This document shows, piece after piece, positions 58,640 to 64,000 of a DNA stretch of 64,000 nucleotides. Each line of letters opens with the position of its first letter. Position 1 is the stretch's first letter. Made by a program: the position numbers and the translations under genes. The stretch spans positions 26,323,001 through 26,387,000 of the forward strand of contig CATNEN010000001.1 in assembly GCA_950097015.1 (NCBI GenBank). The letters are read 5' to 3'. This DNA comes from Macrostomum hystrix (Eukaryota; Platyhelminthes; Macrostomidae). Under the pieces are notes generated by a model. It was not told the DNA's origin. It did not search any database and worked only from the letters and a program-made list of their open reading frames with translations.

Positions 58640-61276
58640 TTTTCTGCCAGCTTATGCAAGCAGAATTTAAGAATTTTATGTCTTTAGAGCGTATAAATTA
58701 GGATTTAGTCACGCCCCATGGCTTATATACACATTCTTCGGGTTCTACATTGAATTTTTTTATGAGATGGAGTGTTCATCTTAGAATGGCTCTGGGTTCC
58801 GCTCTGGATCCTATAGGATGAATATTCAAGGGTTAACAGCGGAATTCGTGATAAAAAGTACTACGCTCAGTATCATGCACTCGTGGGGATATTGATCTAT
58901 AGAAGTGATGGGACTGTCACTTAAATACTCTTTTGCATACTAATCCCGCGTGGGAAAGCTTTTTTTGCTATATTTTGCGGGGCGCCACCTGGCGACCGCC
59001 CCTAAAGCCTCGAACGACATGATGATTGATGACTGCTTCCCGTACGACTTACAACCACTACCTGCGCTATCTATATGCGGATGTAAAACAGTCGCACTCA
59101 CAATTAGTTTAGGGCCTAACCGAAGTGTGTAATGAACATTGCGTACCGCGTTTATTACTTACATTTGTTCAGATAAGCCAGCCCAGTTTCTATGGCTAAT
59201 CATTGCTTCATGATTATTGCGTACCGCTTGAATTTATTACTATTTTAATTAACAATATCACTGTGTCTGTGTATTTGATGGCATGGCACAACAACTCGTT
59301 AGGACGAGTTTGAACTGAGACTATTGGTTATATTGGCGATATATTGGCGATAAATTTTATATATAGCGACGACGCTTGGAGAGAGAGTGAGAAAAAATAT
59401 CTGGAAATTACTGGAATAAGTCCTCAATGCTGCTCTTTAGAGTTGTCAGTCGCAACGAATTTTTATTGTTACTCGTTATTTGCACGGGACCGTGTAAACA
59501 AGTTTCGCGTTCTTTTCCCAGTGCCGTGCATTAAATTTCTCTACTTTGATGGACAAGAATTTCCTTCGAAGCATTAGATATAAAATATATGTAATGTCTA
59601 TTGTCCCAGTTAATGCTCATTTCAGCTCTAAGCTTTAATTTTTATTTCATAATCTTCGACACTGGATCTCTATGTGTGTATATGTCAATGCTATGTATAT
59701 AAAGGTAATTCCAGGCTTGGCTCTATAATAACTAAGTACTATAATTATTTATTTAATTATATAATCTTAATTTTAATTCCTTTCTGCGCTAGGGACTCCA
59801 TAAGACCGACGAAGTAAAGAAATTAGTCAAAATTTTCATGGATGTCCAGGCTAACTATAATAACGATTACGTTCGCGGAGTTGAATGTTATAAACTAAGT
59901 TTGTTATTTTGTCAGCTTTCTTTGAAACATAAGAAAGCCGCTAAAAACACTAAAGCTATCATAAGATATTATTTAAATTTATTAAATGTTATGAATAGCA
60001 AATCGCAATTTTTTAAAAAGTCATCAAAGTTAGTTATGGTTCGAATCTTTTGCATATTATTTCGATTAGTGGGTCTTATGCGCTGTGGGATTGGTTCAAT
60101 GTATGTTGAAACAACTAAAACAAAACTAAAAACTAAAAATCTAAAACTAAACAGGGACAACTAAAACCCTCAGCCCTCAGGGCTAAGAAACCCTCAGGGT
60201 TTTAGTTGTCCCTGTGTATGTTACTAGGTACTCTAGGACTTTATAGTGTATTAAAGGAAATTTAATAGTAATACTTTTCTTTTTACGTTTAACAAGATAA
60301 GGTACAATGTGAAGGATTATCTACTTTTTAAAGGCTGCCTAGCCTGTGTAGTACTGGCAATCCTTTGGTTTCCCACTCTAAACTAAATTACTTTAACTCA
60401 TTTTTCGGGCTTTTAACAAAATAATGAGTCAATAAATTTATTTTAAGGTTAGCTTAGTAAGGTCAGACTGAGCTGAATTTATAATCTTAGTTCAAATTAA
60501 TTAAGATGGCAGTGCATTTTTACAACAGTTAGATTTAGGCTAACACACACTCTTGAAACTGCTAGCACTACACATGTACCAGGTGGCTAGGCCTATCTAT
60601 GTACTAGGTTAGTACATGTTAGATGTTAAAATATTAACATCAAATTAACATTAGGGCCTAACATTAACATTAAATATTACATTTGTAGCCCTGCATTGTA
60701 AATCAAATTACAACACATGTACTATGTTGATTGACTGGCTATGCATTTCCTATAGCTATCAATCAATGTACTTGTTGGATCTAGTCATGGGACTATAAGT
60801 ACACATTAATGGCTTTCTCATTGCTTTATCATATTTGATTTAATGAGTATTGTGAAATGAGTATTTACACAAGATCATAAATTTTAATAATAATAAGCAA
60901 GCCTATGTAATGGGATTTTGAGAATTTTTATTTATATAGCCTTATTGGCTGACAAAAATGTAAACCTAAATGTTTTGTTCTAAACATTTAATTAGAAGTT
61001 GGCCTACCTCTATCATTGGCTAGCTAGACCTATAAATCATAGTTATATCAACTTCTAGGTTTCTAGCATACTATAATCCAGACCTCACTTAGCTGTTGAT
61101 GGCTATTAAGCCTATTTAAATAAAATGCTTGATATTTTTATATGAAAATCAATATTGTATTCATAATCATATTTATATTGTTCACAAGATCTAAATTCAA
61201 TTTCTTGCCAGTAATGTGCAACTAGATAGGCAGAAGCAGTGAAATGGGCAGAATGGGCAAGGCATAATTCAAATGA
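58640..61276. other. AT-rich intergenic with unrecognised ORFs and a hairpin
   Basis: Short AT-rich ORFs at 59344-59577 (77 codons) and 59838-60164 (108 codons, open upstream to a possible acceptor near 59790) have protein-like composition but no family I recognise. Their codon use is AT-rich, unlike all recognised genes here. The second ends inside a perfect hairpin. 60216-61276 is AT-rich with nothing recognised. Confidence 0.35.
60151..60215. repeat. Perfect 19 bp inverted repeat with nested stem
   Basis: ACAGGGACAACTAAAACCC (60151-60169) is the exact reverse complement of 60197-60215. The 27 nt loop holds a second stem, AGCCCT/AGGGCT (60172-60184). It could be a transposon end, a foldback element or a hairpin RNA. 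Confidence 0.8.
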
Positions 61277-62222
61277 AAAGTGAGGCAGTTCTCACTCTAC
61301 TACAGAAGAGGAGACAGAACTGGAGCTAAGAATGAGACAGCTGTCACTCAACTACAGAAGAGGAGACCGAGCTGGAGCTGAGAATGAGACAGCTGTCACT
61401 CCACTACAGAAGAGGAGACTGAACTGGAGCTGAGAATGAGACAGCTGTCACTCCACTACAGAAGAGACAGAGGTGGAGCTGAGAATAAGACAGCTGTCAC
61501 TCTACTACAGAAGAGGAGACTGAGCTGGAGCTGAGAATAAGACAGCTGTCACTCTACTACAGAAGAGGAGACAGAGCTGGAGCTGAGAATAAGACAGCTG
61601 TCACTCCACTACAGAAGAGGAGACCGAGCTGGAGCTGAGAATGAGACAGCTGTCACTCCACTACAGAAGAGGAGACCGAGCTGGAGCTGAGAATGAGACA
61701 GCTGTCACTCCACTACAGAAGAGGAGACTGAACTGGAGCTGAGAATGAGACAGCTGTCACTCCACTACAGAAGAGACAGAGGTGGAGCTGAGAATAAGAC
61801 AGCTGTCACTCTACTACAGAAGAGGAGACTGAGCTGGAGCTGAGAATAAGACAGCTGTCACTCTACTACAGAAGAGGAGACAGAGCTGGAGCTGAGAATG
61901 AGACAGCTGTCACTCCACTACAGAAGAGGAGACTGAACTGGAGCTGAGAATGAGACAGCTGTCACTCCACTACAGAAGAGACAGAGGTGGAGCTGAGAAT
62001 AAGACAGCTGTCACTCTACTACAGAAGAGGAGACTGAGCTGGAGCTGAGAATAAGACAGCTGTCACTCTACTACAGAAGAGGAGACTGAGCTGGAGCTGA
62101 GAATGAGACAGCTGTCACTCTACTACAGAAGAGACAGAGGTGGAGCTGAGAATAAGACAGCTGTCACTCTACTACAGAAGAGGAGACAGAGCTGGAGCTG
62201 AGAATAAGACAGCTCTCACTTT
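61277..62222. repeat. Minisatellite, 52 bp unit (with 46 bp short form)
   Basis: About 18 copies of a unit containing GAGACAGCTGTCACTCCACT and AGAAGAGGAGACTGAACTGG. A short form lacking six bases (GAAGAGACAGAGGTGG) recurs at irregular spacing of about 150-310 bp, showing block duplication. It ends about 150 bp before the calcineurin B start, in its presumed promoter or 5' UTR. Confidence 0.95.
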
Positions 62223-62371
62223 CGGTACATAGTGATAATAAAATCTGTCATCTAATTTCTTAAGCCAAAACTTTGTTTAAATCTTTCTTGTGTAATTTTT
62301 TTAAAATTTCAAGAAAATACAAAGCAATTCTTACAATACTCCACAGCTAAGCAGCAGCAGCAGCAGCAGTC

Positions 62372-63084
62372 ATGGGCAATACACTTCCTGTTGAGATGTG
62401 CAGCAATTTCGATGTAGATGAGCTTCGCCGTTTAGGCAAACGATTCAAGAAGCTGGACCTCGACGGCTCGGGCAGCTTGTCTGTGGAGGAGTTCATGAAG
62501 CTGCCGGAGCTTCAACAAAACCCTCTTGTCCAGCGTGTTATTGACATCTTTGATGTGGACCAGAATGGGGAGGTGGACTTCAAGGAGTTCATCCAGGGCG
62601 TGTCACAGTTCTCAGTGAAAGGTGACAAGGAGGCCAAGCTGAGGTTCGCATTCAAAATCTACGATATCGACAAGGATGGCTACATCAGCAATGGGGAGCT
62701 GTTCACTGTGAGTTTATAGCCCCGCTAATCGATATTACTATTGATTTAGTATTAGATATCCTATCTCCATTTTGAAATATCCCATCTCCATTTTGAGATA
62801 TCCCATCTCCATTTTTGACATCCGATTTCCGTATTGAGATCTACTCAGAGATATCCCATTTTCTGTCTAGTTGATTATAAACCAAGTTTCTTTGTTTACC
62901 TGACTCTGCACAGGTGCTGAAGATGATGGTTGGCAGCAATCTGAAAGACGAGCAACTGCAGCAGATTGTGGACAAGACTATCATCTTTGCTGATAAAGAC
63001 GGCGATGGGAAGATTTCGTATGAGGAATTCTGCGATCTTGTCAGTGGCCTGGATGTGCATAAAAAGATGGTGGTGGATATCTAG
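62372..63084 (+). CDS. Calcineurin subunit B (regulatory)
   Basis: Ca2+-binding regulatory subunit of the Ser/Thr phosphatase calcineurin (PP2B), in the cytosol and at membranes. Exons 62372-62707 and 62914-63084, phase 0 (TTCACT|GTGAGT, CACAG|GTGCTG), 168 residues, close to the 170 of vertebrate CnB. MGN start gives the N-myristoylation site. Four EF-hand loops, all with intact acidic ligands: [36 protein letters not shown] and [12 protein letters not shown]. The C-terminus VHKKMVVDI matches the family. CAG triplets lie directly upstream of the ATG in the 5' UTR (about 62352-62370). Confidence 0.97.
62758..62870. repeat. Short imperfect ~22 bp repeat in calcineurin B intron
   Basis: Three to four decaying copies of ATATCCCATCTCCATTTTGA in the 206 bp intron 62708-62913. 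It looks like an early stage of the long intron arrays in neighbouring genes. Confidence 0.75.
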
Positions 63085-63514
63085 CTGCTAGGCAATCGGC
63101 AGATCAGTAAAGTACTACTCATGTTGGCTACACATGGATGGCACAAATGCAATTGTGGCATAGCAGAAAGATTACTAACCAGTGCAGTTATTTATAACAT
63201 ACACTTGGTATCTACCGCACTATAAATAATCATGTAATTTATTATTATTATCCGAATTCTTCCAAAGGTCTGCATGCTTTTTTTCTGTCGGTTTTTGGAC
63301 AATGTACCTTTTCCCTTTACTCAGATGTTTATGAATCAGAATCTACCTAACTCAGTTGCCTGCTTGCGCCAAAGTCCAGAAAATATTTGATGCATGTTTA
63401 TTATTAGTTATTTATTCAGTATTCACATGCTTACATGTATGTTCAGTTGTTTTCATAATTTGCATTAGTACCTGTTTTACTTTGCATCATTGCAGTTGGT
63501 CTAAGTCTGTCCAT
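63085..63514. other. 3' flank of calcineurin B
   Basis: AT-rich, probably 3' UTR; no exact AATAAA seen, nearest variants are TATAAATAAT forms near 63220. Confidence 0.4.
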
Positions 63515-64000
63515 CTATCCAGATCCCTAGTTAGAATCGCAGCCAGATCCCTAGTTAGAATCGCATCCAGATCCCTAGTTAGAATCACAGCAAGATCCCT
63601 AGTTAGAATCGCATCCAGATCCCTAGTTAGAATCACAGCAAGATCCCTAGTTAGAATCGCAGCCAGATCCCTAGTTAGAATCTCAGCTGGATCCCTAGTT
63701 AGAATCGCAGCTGGATCCCTAGTTAGAATCGCAGCCAGATCCCTAGTTAGAATCTCAGCTGGATCCCTAGTTAGAATCGCAGCTGGATCCCTAGTTAGAA
63801 TCGCAGCCAGATCCCTAGTTAGAATCGCAGCAAGATCCCTAGTTAGAATCGCACCCAGATCCCTAGTTAGAATCGCATCCAGATCCCTAGTTAGAATCGC
63901 AGGCAGATCCCTAGTTAGAATCGCAGCCAGATCCCTAGTTAGAATCGCATCCAGATCCCTAGTTAGAATCACAGCAAGATCCCTAGTTAGAATCGCAGCC
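63515..64000. repeat. Minisatellite, 24 bp unit, runs off the window
   Basis: About 20 copies of a unit containing CAGATCCCTAGTTAGAATCG up to the last base. Minus-strand frame ILTRDLAA stays open but there is no gene context. Confidence 0.96.

Overview
This is a stretch of an animal nuclear genome. Its genes have introns, with GT..AG junctions that rejoin in phase. The families are metazoan: a Galpha-s subunit, a DEG/ENaC channel, a TALE homeobox gene, BCR/ABR, GTSF1, calcineurin B and a CREC-family protein. Coding exons are GC-rich while intergenic DNA is AT-rich. Tandem repeats of about 14-67 bp units are extreme: by my reading about 30 arrays cover roughly 25 kb, close to 40% of the window. 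This would suit a repeat-rich invertebrate, perhaps a flatworm such as a macrostomid, but the species guess is weak and rests only on style.

Layout. 1-638 (+): 3' end of a calumenin/reticulocalbin-like ER protein. 2171-3210 (-): GTSF1/Asterix-like CHHC zinc-finger protein with an RG-rich tail. 4391-6558 (-): 3' part of a single-pass membrane protein with an LDLa module. 10120-17025 (+): BCR/ABR-like DH-PH-C2-RhoGAP protein, seven coding exons. 22610-26537 (+): Iroquois-like homeobox gene, 3' end unresolved. 29584-31404 (+): intronless DEG/ENaC channel. 34553-47124 (+): Galpha-s with two alternative first exons. 53366-53713 (+): small secreted-protein or neuropeptide-precursor candidate. 57874-58589 (-): secreted WSC + PAN-like protein. 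62372-63084 (+): calcineurin B. Three tRNA-derived SINE loci lie at 16198, 47711 and 52281. No bacterial features, rRNA, intact tRNA or CRISPR array were found.

The genes do not form a pathway or operon; they are ordinary neighbours on both strands. Galpha-s and calcineurin B are signalling subunits, BCR regulates Rho GTPases, and GTSF1 belongs to the piRNA pathway.

The most striking property is structural. Almost every intron longer than about 200 bp is filled by its own private minisatellite, with a unit not shared with any other intron, often starting within a few bases of the splice donor. In one BCR intron the repeated unit begins with the splice-donor sequence itself. Several arrays show higher-order duplication. 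One BCR intron is nearly all SINE. All exon joins here are deduced from phase and homology by eye, without transcript data.
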